Positions 1 through 10,952 of a stretch of DNA of 53,887 bases are shown piece by piece. The first letter of the stretch is position 1. Each line of letters opens with the position of its first letter. A program made the translations under genes and the position numbers. Source of the DNA: Lentilactobacillus kosonis (GTDB lineage: Bacteria > Bacillota > Bacilli > Lactobacillales > Lactobacillaceae); contig NZ_BEXA01000007.1 in assembly GCF_003864335.1 (NCBI RefSeq), positions 1 through 53,887 of the forward strand, in the 5' to 3' direction. Under the pieces are notes generated by a model, which saw nothing but the letters and a program-made list of their open reading frames with translations, was not told the origin of the DNA and did not search any database.

Positions 1-4
1 TCTC

Positions 5-29
5 GTCGTTTATATGTCAACGACTTTTT
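5..29 (+). terminator. possible terminator hairpin at window edge
   Basis: A six-base-pair stem (GTCGTT with AACGAC, eight-base loop) is followed by five T. It may end a unit lying upstream of the window. The rest of 30-140 is AT-rich and I see no gene in it. Confidence 0.3.
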
Positions 30-140
30 AAATCATTTTGCGATTCAAAATATCAAACTTTAAAACCGCAAGTAATAATATACCGACTTTTGTGACAAAT
101 GTCAACACACGAAAGTAAATTAGTTATGAGAAAATAAAAA

Positions 141-168
141 GACGCTGCTTTATCAGCAGCGTCTTTTT
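141..168. terminator. lysS terminator (bidirectional)
   Basis: A perfect nine-base-pair stem, GACGCTGCT with AGCAGCGTC around a five-base loop, has T runs on both strands. It lies just past the lysS stop codon at 171 and closes the long minus-strand operon. Confidence 0.85.
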
Positions 169-170
169 AT

Positions 171-1674
<1,504 letters not shown>

Positions 1675-1728
1675 TATTAAACCTCCTAAATCGTATTAAC
1701 ATTCCAATTCTAGCACATATCTATCTGA

Positions 1729-2734
1729 TTATTGAACGATTTCTTGATGTTGTGAGTTACGTTTAGCATTTTTTTCTAAGAATTCATCAAAAATCGCATC
1801 CATTGCTTCCTCACCATCAGCATTATTCAACGCAACTTTAGTCCTAGCAGAATGTGAAATTCCCTTTAAGTAGTATCCAGATTGACCTCTAAATTCGTGA
1901 GAACCTGCATAATCGCCTTTTAATTCCACAAGGCGATGTAAATGTTCCTTAGCAGTTTGAATCTTTTGTTCTGCAGTAGGCTCTGGCAACAACTCACCAG
2001 TGGCTAAATAGTGCTCAGTTTGCCGCAAAATCCACGGATTGCCTTCAACAGCTCGGCCCATCATCGCAGCATCAGCACCAACGTAATCAATCATTTTTTA
2101 GCATCTTGAGGAGTTTTAATATCTCCATTACCCATAAATGGAATTGTTAATTCATTAGCAACTTGCTTAAGAATTTCCCAGTCTGCGTGACCGGTATACA
2201 TCTGTTTACGAGTCCGACCATGCATTGCCAAGGCTGAAGCTCCGGCCTTTTCAGCAGCTAATGCATTTTCTACAGCGAGGATATGATCTTCGTCCCAGCC
2301 AGTTCTCATCTTAACAGTGACCGGTTTTTAACTGCGTCAGTTACATAAGAAACCATTTCATAAACCTTATTGGGATCTAATAACCAACGAGCACCAGCAT
2401 CGGTTTTAACCACCTTGTTAACAGGACATCCCATATTGATATCAATAATATCAGCAGAAGTATTTTGATCAACAAATTTAGCAGCTTCAACTAATGTATC
2501 TTTAGTACCGCCAAAAATTTGAATGCTCATTGGATGTTCATTAGGATCAACAAACATCATATCCAAAGTTTTTTTATTTTTATACATAATGCCACGATCA
2601 GAAATCATTTCACAAACAACTAATCCCGCACCAAATTCCTTACAAATAATTCTAAAAGCAGAATTAGTCACTCCAGCCATTGGTGCAACGACGACTTGAT
2701 TAGGAATTGTAACGTCACCAATTTTCCATTCCAT
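1729..2734 (-). CDS. dusB: tRNA-dihydrouridine synthase (two frame breaks)
   Basis: FMN-dependent enzyme that reduces uridines in tRNA to dihydrouridine. The N-terminus MEWKIGDVTIPNQVVVAPMAG, the substrate-binding segment DINMGCPVNKVVK and the segment MHGRTRKQMYTGHADW are the standard Dus motifs. The frame breaks at the T run 2325-2329 and again at 2094-2099 (plus-strand view). Adding one base to each run gives a continuous protein of about 335 residues, the normal size. The start is ATG at 2734, six bases after GAGGTG; a GTG at 2743 lies inside that ribosome binding site. It lies between hslO and lysS, the conserved order in lactobacilli. Confidence 0.92.
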
Positions 2735-2806
2735 TATTTTCACCTCAAACGCGTAATTTTAATCTAAAAAATACCGTGAGTAATATTATCACAGAATTTA
2801 ACTTTT

Positions 2807-2827
2807 AATAGTAAGTTACTTACTATT
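2807..2827. repeat. perfect 21-bp palindrome between hslO and dusB
   Basis: AATAGTAAG, TTA, CTTACTATT form a nine-base-pair inverted repeat with a three-base spacer. There is no T run after it on the minus strand, so it does not look like a terminator. It could be an operator for a dimeric repressor or a processing hairpin in the hslO-dusB transcript. Confidence 0.5.
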
Positions 2828-2856
2828 CCGACTTTCGGCCTCAGTGATAATATCAT

Positions 2857-3711
2857 TCAATCAGCTTCATCGTAATGATACTTTGATTGGCAAAAATTGC
2901 AAACTACGTCGATTTTACCATCTTCAGTTAAAATTTCCTTTAACTGATCAACTGGAATCCCAACCAAATCATTTCGGAACTTATCTTTTGAACAATTGCA
3001 ATAAAATTCAACTGGCTCTGTTGTCAGAAACTTCAAATTATCCTCACCAAACAATAGGTTAAGAATATCTTCAGGTGATTGTTCCTTTAACAATAGCTCA
3101 GATAACATTGGCATTTCTTTCATCCGCTTAGTTAGGTTGTCAATGGCCTCATCCGTTGCTCCAGGTAACACCTGAACTAAATAACCACCCGCCGCTCCAA
3201 TTGAGTTGTCCTCATTAACAAATACTGAAACCCCAACAGCTGAAGGAATTTGTTCGGATTGAGCTAAATAATAAGTAAAATCGTCACCAATTTCACCTGA
3301 TGCCAATGGCACACTACTTGTGTATGGGTCTCCATTTTCCAAAATTTTATTAACTTCCAAGCCCCCATTGATTCCAACTGCCTGTGCAACATCAATTTTA
3401 TGAAATTTATTTAAAGGTAAATGAACATGTGGCTCACTAATATATCCCTTAACGTGACCATGAGAATCCGCATCAACTAAGATTTGGCCGACCGGGCCAC
3501 CACCGTTAATTTTAACTGTGATAGCTGCCCCATTTTTATCAACGGATGCAGCCAACAATGTCGACCCTATCATAGTTCTACCTAAGGCAGCTGAAGACGC
3601 ACTCCAAGTGTCATGTTTAACCTGAGCGTCAGCGACCATTTGATGTCCATTAACTGCATAAGCTCGAAACATACCACCGCTTGTGATTGCTTTAACTAAA
3701 TAATCTTTCAT
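2857..3711 (-). CDS. hslO: Hsp33 redox-regulated chaperonin
   Basis: Holdase chaperone activated by oxidative unfolding. Near the C-terminus are the four zinc-binding cysteines in the Hsp33 arrangement: FYCNCSKDK, then about 27 residues later VVCNFCQSKY. The N-terminus MKDYLVKAITSGGMFRAYAVN is typical. The gene is intact at 284 residues. AGGAG stands just before the ATG at 3711. It follows the ftsH terminator and precedes dusB, so it probably shares a transcript with dusB-lysS. Oxidation of the CxC/CxxC centre releases zinc in characterised Hsp33 proteins. Confidence 0.95.
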   Translation of the reverse strand: MKDYLVKAITSGGMFRAYAVNGHQMVADAQVKHDTWSASSAALGRTMIGSTLLAASVDKNGAAITVKINGGGPVGQILVDADSHGHVKGYISEPHVHLPLNKFHKIDVAQAVGINGGLEVNKILENGDPYTSSVPLASGEIGDDFTYYLAQSEQIPSAVGVSVFVNEDNSIGAAGGYLVQVLPGATDEAIDNLTKRMKEMPMLSELLLKEQSPEDILNLLFGEDNLKFLTTEPVEFYCNCSKDKFRNDLVGIPVDQLKEILTEDGKIDVVCNFCQSKYHYDEAD

Positions 3712-3734
3712 TCTAATCTCCTTTTAGAAATAAA

Positions 3735-3776
3735 AGCGGGATTACAGCAAAACCAACGTTTTGTTGCAATCCCACT
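3735..3776 (-). terminator. ftsH terminator
   Basis: A long, nearly perfect stem (AGCGGGATTACAGCAAAAC with its complement, two wobble or mismatch positions) is followed on the minus strand by TTTATTT. It lies between ftsH and hslO and would end most ftsH operon transcripts. Confidence 0.75.
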
Positions 3777-3812
3777 TACTATTCAATAACTACTTCAAAA
3801 TAACGATATTAC

Positions 3813-5906
3813 TTAATCATCATTACGGTGATCTTGGTTATCAAAATCAGGATTTACATCATCCGGCTTAGGGTTCTCAGTTGAATCAGTAGATTCATCA
3901 TCAGTATCCTTACCATTTTCGATGTGGGCCTGACGTTCAGCTTCCTTACGTTCAAGCTCCCGTTTAGCTTCTTCAAAAGTAGCTGCCCGTTCGCTTGGGA
4001 AATCACTTGATTCTGATTCAGCAGGCATCTTACCAGTGTTATAGAGTGACAAGATTTGCTTTTCATCAAGAGTTTCGTATTTAAGTAAAGCTTCAGCAAT
4101 TAGCTTATGTTGTTCACGATGCTCTTCGATAATTCTAACAGCTTCATCATGACCTTCATCGGTGAATCGCTTAACTTCTTCATCAATAACAGCAGCCGTT
4201 TGTTGTGAATACCTTGGACCATAAGATTCTTGACTTGGATTTTCAAGTTGAACTCGACCCAACTTATCACTCATCCCATACTGGGTAACCATAATTCGAG
4301 CAATATTTGTAGCTTGTTCAAAGTCATTTGAAGCTCCTGAAGATTCAGAATTGAAGATGACTTCCTCAGCAGCTCGGCCACCCATCAATCCAGCAATCTG
4401 TTCTTGAGCATTCTTCTTAGACATCAATTGTTGATCTTCTCGAGGAAGCATAATTGCATAACCGCCGGCACGTCCGCGAGGAATAATTGTTACCTTGTGA
4501 ACTACTCGGGCCTCATTAAGGACTAAACCAACAATGGTATGTCCTGCTTCATGGTATGCAACCGTCTTTCTTTCGAGTTCAGAAATTACTCGGTTACGCT
4601 TAGCTGGCCCTGCAATTACCCGATCTTCAGCTTCGTCAAAATCAGAAGCATCGATTTCTTTCTTATTTCGACGAGCAGCAAGTAGCGCTGCTTCATTAAG
4701 CAAGTTAGCCAAATCAGCTCCCACAAATCCAGGGGTTTGTTTGGCAATCTCGTTCAGGTCAACATTAGATGCAATTGGCTTATTCTTAGCATGAACCTTA
4801 AGAATTGCTTCACGACCGTTAACGTCTGGACTACCCACAAGAATCTTCCGGTCAAATCGGCCTGGACGAGTCAATGCAGGATCCAAGACATCAGAACGGT
4901 TAGTTGCCGCAATAACAATCACGCCTTCGTTACCGCCAAAACCATCCATTTCAACTAATAATTGGTTAAGGGTTTGTTCACGTTCATCATTACCGCCACC
5001 CATGCCAACGCCACGCTTGCGACCTACGGCATCGATTTCATCGATAAAGATAATTGCTGGAGCAGACTTCTTAGCTTGTTCGAATAAGTCACGAACACGA
5101 CTAGCACCAACCCCGACAAACATTTCAACAAAGTCAGAACCCGAAATTGAGTAGAACGGTACTCCAGCTTCACCAGCAACCGCTTTAGCTAGCAATGTTT
5201 TACCCGTTCCTGGAGGTCCCTCAAGTAATACACCATGAGGAATCTTAGCCCCCAACGAGGTAAATTTGTGTGGATCTTTCAAGAATTCAACAACTTCAAC
5301 AAGTTCTTGTTTCTCTTCTTCCTCACCGGCAACATCAGCAAAACGAACAGTATTTTGTTTACTATCGGCTGGTTTTGCCTTAGATTTACCAAAGTTCATT
5401 ACTCGACCATTACCGCCGCCTTGACCACCGCCGGCACGGCCCATCATCATGTAAAAGAACCAGATGAAGATAACCAATGGCAATACATAAACTAATAAGT
5501 TTACCCAAAAACCACTAGATTCTTCAGGCTTAGCGTTCATTTTAACGTCATTATCCTGAGCTGCCTTAGTAATATCTGCAACCGAAGAATTATTTTCTAA
5601 GACAGTGGTACTAAACTTGGTAACTTCTCTAGTTTGTGTAGCACCACCAAGGATTCCTGTTTGTTCTTTTACTTTTTTAGCTTGTCGATATTCCCCAGTA
5701 ACTTTGTAAACTCCGCCACTTGGTTGAATCGAAAAGTTCTTAATCTTATCGTCCTTTAAATTTTGAACGAATTGGCTAGATCGGATTTCTTGAGATTCCG
5801 TGTGAGTATTACTCCCATTAAAGAAGTAAATGACCCCCATTACTAACAAGAACATCACGATATAAAATAGGCTACTTCTAAATAGTCCATTTCGATTTGA
5901 ATTCAT
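3813..5906 (-). CDS. ftsH: ATP-dependent zinc metalloprotease FtsH
   Basis: Membrane-anchored AAA+ protease that degrades misfolded membrane proteins and short-lived regulators. Two transmembrane segments (about residues 10-26 and 135-155) flank an extracytoplasmic domain. Walker A GPPGTGKT, Walker [10 protein letters not shown] and the zinc-binding HEAGH are all intact. The C-terminal tail is rich in Asp, Glu and Asn, as in other lactobacilli. Length is 697 residues and the frame is unbroken. The ATG at 5906 follows a GGAGG site. It is the last gene before a strong terminator, downstream of hpt as in Bacillus. Confidence 0.97.
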   Translation of the reverse strand: MNSNRNGLFRSSLFYIVMFLLVMGVIYFFNGSNTHTESQEIRSSQFVQNLKDDKIKNFSIQPSGGVYKVTGEYRQAKKVKEQTGILGGATQTREVTKFSTTVLENNSSVADITKAAQDNDVKMNAKPEESSGFWVNLLVYVLPLVIFIWFFYMMMGRAGGGQGGGNGRVMNFGKSKAKPADSKQNTVRFADVAGEEEEKQELVEVVEFLKDPHKFTSLGAKIPHGVLLEGPPGTGKTLLAKAVAGEAGVPFYSISGSDFVEMFVGVGASRVRDLFEQAKKSAPAIIFIDEIDAVGRKRGVGMGGGNDEREQTLNQLLVEMDGFGGNEGVIVIAATNRSDVLDPALTRPGRFDRKILVGSPDVNGREAILKVHAKNKPIASNVDLNEIAKQTPGFVGADLANLLNEAALLAARRNKKEIDASDFDEAEDRVIAGPAKRNRVISELERKTVAYHEAGHTIVGLVLNEARVVHKVTIIPRGRAGGYAIMLPREDQQLMSKKNAQEQIAGLMGGRAAEEVIFNSESSGASNDFEQATNIARIMVTQYGMSDKLGRVQLENPSQESYGPRYSQQTAAVIDEEVKRFTDEGHDEAVRIIEEHREQHKLIAEALLKYETLDEKQILSLYNTGKMPAESESSDFPSERAATFEEAKRELERKEAERQAHIENGKDTDDESTDSTENPKPDDVNPDFDNQDHRNDD

Positions 5907-5973
5907 CGACGTCCTCCTACACAGTATTTATTTTGATAGTCCAAATATTACCACATTTGACTTTCATTGACCA

Positions 5974-6516
5974 TTAATTGTTCGTATAAATTTCAGGCTT
6001 CAGAACTCCAATATAAGGAAGGTTACGATACTTTTCTTCATAGTCTAATCCATAACCGACTACGAATTCGTTAGGCACCTCAAAACCAATGAAATCTGAT
6101 GATGCTTCAACCACTCTACCAGAAGGTTTATCTAATAAAGTACATACTTTGATCGAGCTAGCGCCACGATCATTTAAGGTGTCAATCAAGAACTTTAACG
6201 TTCTTCCGGTATCAACGATATCTTCCATTATCAAAACATCTCGGCCAGAAATATCGGTTGAAATATCTGTAACTAATTCAACCACTCCTGAAGATTGGGT
6301 TGTGCCATGGTAACTGGAAACATCCATAAAGTCGAGTTCCATATACATATCAGTATCTCGAATTACGTCAGTCATAAAGAAGATTGCTCCCTTTAAAACC
6401 CCAATTACTACAGGAACTTTGTCACCATAGTACGACTTGATTTCTTTTCCTAGTCGTTGACAAGCTTCTTGAATGTCAGACTTACTGTACAGCACCTTTA
6501 AGATGTCATTATCCAT
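5974..6516 (-). CDS. hpt: hypoxanthine (guanine) phosphoribosyltransferase
   Basis: Purine salvage enzyme that joins hypoxanthine or guanine to PRPP. The PRPP-binding loop VLIMEDIVDTGRTL lies near residue 95-108 and the C-terminal FVVGYGLDYEEKYRNLPYIG is conserved in the family. It has 180 residues and is intact. It starts 15 bases after the tilS stop, the usual tilS-hpt-ftsH arrangement. PRPP comes from Prs, encoded elsewhere in this window. Confidence 0.95.
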   Translation of the reverse strand: MDNDILKVLYSKSDIQEACQRLGKEIKSYYGDKVPVVIGVLKGAIFFMTDVIRDTDMYMELDFMDVSSYHGTTQSSGVVELVTDISTDISGRDVLIMEDIVDTGRTLKFLIDTLNDRGASSIKVCTLLDKPSGRVVEASSDFIGFEVPNEFVVGYGLDYEEKYRNLPYIGVLKPEIYTNN

Positions 6517-6531
6517 TAATTTGGTTTCCTC

Positions 6532-7892
6532 TCACTTCTCAATTAAATAGTATTTGTTGGTGTCCTGATTACCGCTGCTTTTAGCCACTCGATACCCAAG
6601 AACTGCTAATACATTATCGGTATTTGAAACTAACAATTGAATCCTCTTACGATCATCAGTTGTAATCTTTTGATTTATCAAAAATCTAGCAACTTTTTGA
6701 TGACCGCCGTTTTCGATTTCGAACCGATCTCCCGGCTTAGGATGCCGATAAATTAACGGAAAATCGGCTTCAGTTAGTAACAATTCATGAATTTTAATAC
6801 CCGGAGTAATGTTGTCAGGAGCATGAGTAAAGACGCCAAAAGAGCGACCACCTTCAATTTGGTTCCAACGATTTAATGGTACCATAAAATCCACATTTTT
6901 TTGATAGGTAGAAAATGATTTTTTGGACTTATTTAATATAACTAGTTTTCCATACCGTTTAGCTACTGTAATTTGGCTATTTAAATCAACCTCTCCTTGT
7001 GCTTTCAGAGGATTATTAATTAACCGAACGATTTGAGTTAACTGGTCATTAGAAACTGCAACTGATTTTGGAAATTGCTCTAACCACCGTTGAATCAGTA
7101 GGGTCCACAGTGAATCATCAAAGTCATTAAAATTGGTGATATCTAATTCATGCTTGTCCCCAACCATACCGCTTAACAAATTATCAATATAATGGTTACT
7201 AACGGTTATCATTTTAATTAATTGTTTAGAATAATCAACCATATGTTTAATCGCTAACGGATTTTCTTCTTTTAATTGGGGCATTACGTGGTGTCGAATC
7301 CGGTTGCGTAAGTTTTCGTCATTCTGATTAGTCTCATCTTCAAACCACTTTAATGTATTGTCGTTAGCATATTGGCGAATCTCAAACTTACCAAATGACA
7401 ACATAGGTCTGATTAACTTACCATTCCCAAATTGACGTTCAGGTGCGATACCAACCAAGGAGTTTAACCGTCCGCCCCTAACTAACTTCATAACCATTGT
7501 TTCCGCTAAATCATCAGCATGGTGGGCAGTCGCAACATAATCAGCTTTAAACTGATCCATGATTTCTGCAAAAAACCATAACGAAATTCCCGGGCCGCAG
7601 CTTCTATCCCCACTTTGGGATGAACTTCAGCAGGCCATTCCTTCATTTGGAGTTCTACATGATGCTGAGCACAATACTCTTTAATAAACGTCGTCTCTTC
7701 AAATGATGCCGGTCTCAAATGATGATCAACATATGCCACAATAATTCTTAGTCCCTTGATGTTGGCCCTTAAAAATAGATTCAACATCACCATTGAATCA
7801 ACCCCAGTTGAAACAGCTAGCACAACGGTTGTCTCACGGTCAAACCAATGCTGTTCATGAACATTTTTTATGAATTGATTAAGTAACGACAA
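6532..7892 (-). CDS. tilS: tRNA(Ile)-lysidine synthetase (one frame break)
   Basis: Converts C34 of the tRNA-Ile CAU anticodon to lysidine, so that AUA codons are read as Ile. The P-loop-like ATP motif reads AVSTGVDSMVML, and the VDHHLRP and HHADDLAET motifs follow. The frame breaks in the A run 7570-7575; one more base joins EFRYGFF to AEIMDQFKADYVATAHH. The restored length is about 453 residues. The start is TTG at 7892, four bases after GGAGGT; upstream in-frame GTG and TTG codons overlap that site and would give MVEVI-, so the start is uncertain by a few codons. Confidence 0.9.
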
Positions 7893-7948
7893 AATAACCT
7901 CCACCAATAAAAAAACAGATACTAATTAAAGTACCTGATCTTGATTTA

Positions 7949-8449
7949 TTAACTGCGACGGCCACCGCGGCCCCCACGTTTTCCTTCAGTATTCTTCTTG
8001 AGAGTCGCTAAACGGTCCTCACTTTGCTTCAAAAAGCCAGACATTAAATCATCAAAACTATCGGACTTATGCGCATTGTTATTGCCATTTGATTTTTTAT
8101 CAAATGAACGTCTACCCCCGTTATTACTACGATGCTCGTTATGATTCTCATGGTGAAAGCCAGAATTACTACGTTCATGAGTGCTGTGACTATGTTCCTC
8201 GTTATTGTCGTGGTTTTCGTTTGCCTTTCGAATCGACAAACTGATCTTATTATCCCCGTCAACCTTTAAAACTTTGACCGTAACTTCGTCACCAACTTTT
8301 AGGATGTCATGAATATCTTTGACAAATCCATCTGAAACTTCACTAATGTGAACCAATCCTGTTTTATGGTCACCTAAGTCAACAAACGCACCGAAATTAG
8401 TAATTCCCGATACCTTACCGCTGACTTTTTCCCCAATTTCAATTGCCAT
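7949..8449 (-). CDS. yabR: S1 RNA-binding domain protein, YabR type
   Basis: A single S1 domain fills residues 1-75 (GEKVSGKVSGITNFGAFVDL, then GLVHISEVSDGFVKD and KISLSIRKA). It is followed by a disordered His/Asn/Ser/Gly-rich tail ending in GGRGGRRS. Proteins of this type sit between divIC and tilS throughout the Firmicutes and probably bind RNA or the ribosome; the exact role is not settled. Length is 166 residues, intact. The ATG at 8449 is preceded by a GGAGGAAC site. Confidence 0.85.
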   Translation of the reverse strand: MAIEIGEKVSGKVSGITNFGAFVDLGDHKTGLVHISEVSDGFVKDIHDILKVGDEVTVKVLKVDGDNKISLSIRKANENHDNNEEHSHSTHERSNSGFHHENHNEHRSNNGGRRSFDKKSNGNNNAHKSDSFDDLMSGFLKQSEDRLATLKKNTEGKRGGRGGRRS

Positions 8450-8552
8450 TTAAAAAATTGTTCCTCCTATGTAGTTGTACATAAATTATAGCATACTTAA
8501 TTCGAATTAGTTTAACAAACTAAGCTAGGATCAACCAATTTAATATCAAGAA

Positions 8553-8595
8553 AATAAAAAGCTAATCTCTAAAATAAATTTTTAGAGATTAGCTT
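8553..8595 (-). terminator. divIC terminator
   Basis: AAGCTAATCTCTAAAA pairs perfectly with its complement around a short loop, followed on the minus strand by TTTTTATTTT. It lies just past divIC and separates it from yabR, so yabR-tilS-hpt-ftsH either reads through or has its own promoter in 8460-8550. Confidence 0.8.
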
Positions 8596-8606
8596 AATTT
8601 GAATGC

Positions 8607-9002
8607 TTAATCTAAGTCGTCAATTGCTTTATCCGGAAAACTATACACAGTCTCACCCGGTTTGGTGTAGTAATATCGTTCGCGAATAAGTTTCTCAACA
8701 TAAGAATGATTATTTAACTGCTTAACCTTCACGCTCAGTTGTTTTTTAGTAGCTTTTTCGGATTTCAAATTTGCCTGTTGTTTAGCAATTTGACTATTAA
8801 TTTGAGTTAAATTTCCCTTGGCTCTAACAATCTGAACTCCAAATAGCAAAACCACGCATGCAAAACCACCAATAATTTCTAGTGCTCGGCGCTTACGCTT
8901 ATGGCTAAGCTTTAGCGACATCTTATTCTTTAGAATTTCAATATCTCTTTTTTTAGTAAATTCATTCTCAAGCTTACTAATTTTCCCTTTTGATTTTGCC
9001 AC
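8607..9002 (-). CDS. divIC: cell division protein DivIC/FtsB family
   Basis: Small bitopic septum protein that works with FtsL and DivIB. The cytoplasmic N-terminus is basic (KLSHKRKRR), then one transmembrane helix (about residues 60-77, IIGGFACVVLLFGVQIV), then an extracellular coiled coil (TQINSQIAKQQANLKSEK) and the family ending YVEKLIRERYYYTKPGETVYSFP. I chose GTG at 9002 (MAKSKGKI-), with GGGGGAT upstream. A longer in-frame reading to 9083 exists but lacks family similarity. The restored size of 131 residues is normal. Confidence 0.88.
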   Translation of the reverse strand: MAKSKGKISKLENEFTKKRDIEILKNKMSLKLSHKRKRRALEIIGGFACVVLLFGVQIVRAKGNLTQINSQIAKQQANLKSEKATKKQLSVKVKQLNNHSYVEKLIRERYYYTKPGETVYSFPDKAIDDLD

Positions 9003-9100
9003 ATTAAATCCCCCGATCAAAAATGACTCAAACCCTTTTGAATTAATATTACAACACCCAATTGAGCTTTGTCTACTTTTCAAGGAGAATTTAAGATTAA

Positions 9101-9379
9101 TTATTCATTTTCTGAATTGTAATCGCGTTCATACTCTTCGTTAATAATTTCATACATTCTTTGAGCATCATCCTTTTTGGTAGTATCCAATAGCTCTTTA
9201 ATCCGGACAGTTAAAGTTTTATTACCAAACTTGATTACTATTTCATCGTTTGGATGAACTTCACTAGACGACTTAATTACTCGACCATTAACACTAATTC
9301 TACCTTGATCGGCAATCTCCTTGGCAACTGATCGACGCTTAATAATTCTTGAAACCTTTAAAAATTTATCGATTCTCAT
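9101..9379 (-). CDS. rqcP: RqcP (YabO) S4-domain ribosome quality-control factor
   Basis: An S4 RNA-binding fold occupies residues 1-60 ([22 protein letters not shown], then [20 protein letters not shown]). In Bacillus the family helps RqcH add C-terminal alanine tails to nascent chains on stalled 50S subunits. Length is 92 residues with an acidic C-terminus. Its ATG at 9379 overlaps the end of the upstream flippase gene by 14 bases, so the two are translationally linked. Confidence 0.88.
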   Translation of the reverse strand: MRIDKFLKVSRIIKRRSVAKEIADQGRISVNGRVIKSSSEVHPNDEIVIKFGNKTLTVRIKELLDTTKKDDAQRMYEIINEEYERDYNSENE

Positions 9380-10952
9380 TATAATTTCCTCGAATTTCTA
9401 ATATTCTATTTCCCATCGGAATAAGTAACCATTCCTGATCACTAAATGCTTTAAACATAATACATACAATAACAAATACGAATACGCCCACACCAATTCC
9501 AACAATTGATTGAATGCCAGCCATAATCCTTAACGTAACTTTGCCAATCAAAATTGCTTTAATTAAGATCCGAACACCGATCACCGCTGACCACATTATC
9601 GCACTAATTAATACCAGCTTTGCTAGTTGAGACCATGAAATTAAATCGCGTAAATACTTCCAGCCACTAACAATCATAATCAAGATTGCCGCGCACAAGC
9701 TACTAACGGTTGCCAGGCTAGCACCCAAGATTCCCCATTGATCAATAAACAGCGAATTAACGGCAGCTTTAATCACCACTGCAATAATAATTGCAATCAC
9801 TGTGGGGCCAAAAACATCATGGCTTTGAAAAATGGTATTCAACACCAAAATAATCGACGCTGCCAAGATGCTAAAGCAGTAAACACTAATAGTTAAATTC
9901 AATTCTGGAGTAGCAAATAACAACGGATTAATTGCAGCCATTAAAGCAAGCATCCCAAAGCTCATCGCACAGGCTAACCCAAAATTAACAGCAATACTTC
10001 CATGAGCCAATTGTAAATATCTTTGTTGATTTTTTGACTTCACAGCTGCCACCAATTGAGGCAAAATTGCAGTCGTTGAGGCAGTAGTAATTGTTAATCC
10101 AAGTTGAACTAACGTCTGAGAACGATCATAGACTCCCTTAATGTTTTGAGCCATCAACTGGTTATTTCCTAATTTGGTTAGCTCAGCCACAACAGAAAAT
10201 GAATCAACAAGTTGCAGCAATAACATTACTGAAGCGACTAAACAGATTGTGGCTCCTTCAAGTAATAACCGTCGGGATAATCCTGGAATCGCATATGAAC
10301 GAGATAATTTTCGAATATGATCTTTTCTTAAGAAGTAATAAATTAAACCCGCGGAAGCCAGCGTGGCAAAAGGTGCTGATAGCATCGCCAAGCTACCCAT
10401 ACGATGAGGATCTAAGTGGTGCCTGACTGCCCACACTGCTGTCACCAAGATTATGGAAACTCTCACGAGCTGTTCAAGGACTTGTGAATATGCAGTTGGT
10501 TTCATCAGGTATCTACCTTGAAAGTACCCACGCCAACTAGCTAAAAATGGAATTACCAAAAACATCCAGGAGACTGCATAAATCACTGGCGATAACTGAA
10601 TATCATGCATCCAGATTGCAATCTGATTTGCACCTAACTGCAGGCCGACAAAAATCAAGCCACACACAATAAAGAGTATCTTTTGAATCTGATACACAAT
10701 ATTTAGTTTGTCCGTTTCTGTTTTAGCATCGACTACTAATTTAGAGATAAATACTGGCAACCCAGAGAGCGCAACTGTCATTGCAATTCCGTAAATCGGG
10801 TATATCTGTTGGTAAACGTAAAAACCAACGTTTCCGACCATATTTTGAAAAGGAATCCGGTAGACAGCACTCAAAATTTTTGCAATCAAAGAAGCCACTG
10901 TTAGTAACGCGGTTCCTGTTACCAACGCACTTCGATTTGAATCATTACTCAT
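9366..10952 (-). CDS. polysaccharide flippase-like membrane protein (YabM/SpoVB family)
   Basis: A MOP-superfamily protein with about 14 hydrophobic helices, related to the lipid-linked sugar flippases MurJ and SpoVB. The N-terminal signature is [20 protein letters not shown]. The substrate is not evident; a lipid-linked cell-wall precursor is likely. The ATG at 10952 lies inside the last codons of mfd and is preceded by GATGGGA; an ATG five codons upstream (10967) has no good ribosome binding site. In Bacillus yabM follows mfd in the same way. Frame intact, about 528 residues. Confidence 0.8.
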   Translation of the reverse strand: MSNDSNRSALVTGTALLTVASLIAKILSAVYRIPFQNMVGNVGFYVYQQIYPIYGIAMTVALSGLPVFISKLVVDAKTETDKLNIVYQIQKILFIVCGLIFVGLQLGANQIAIWMHDIQLSPVIYAVSWMFLVIPFLASWRGYFQGRYLMKPTAYSQVLEQLVRVSIILVTAVWAVRHHLDPHRMGSLAMLSAPFATLASAGLIYYFLRKDHIRKLSRSYAIPGLSRRLLLEGATICLVASVMLLLQLVDSFSVVAELTKLGNNQLMAQNIKGVYDRSQTLVQLGLTITTASTTAILPQLVAAVKSKNQQRYLQLAHGSIAVNFGLACAMSFGMLALMAAINPLLFATPELNLTISVYCFSILAASIILVLNTIFQSHDVFGPTVIAIIIAVVIKAAVNSLFIDQWGILGASLATVSSLCAAILIMIVSGWKYLRDLISWSQLAKLVLISAIMWSAVIGVRILIKAILIGKVTLRIMAGIQSIVGIGVGVFVFVIVCIMFKAFSDQEWLLIPMGNRILEIRGNYNENR

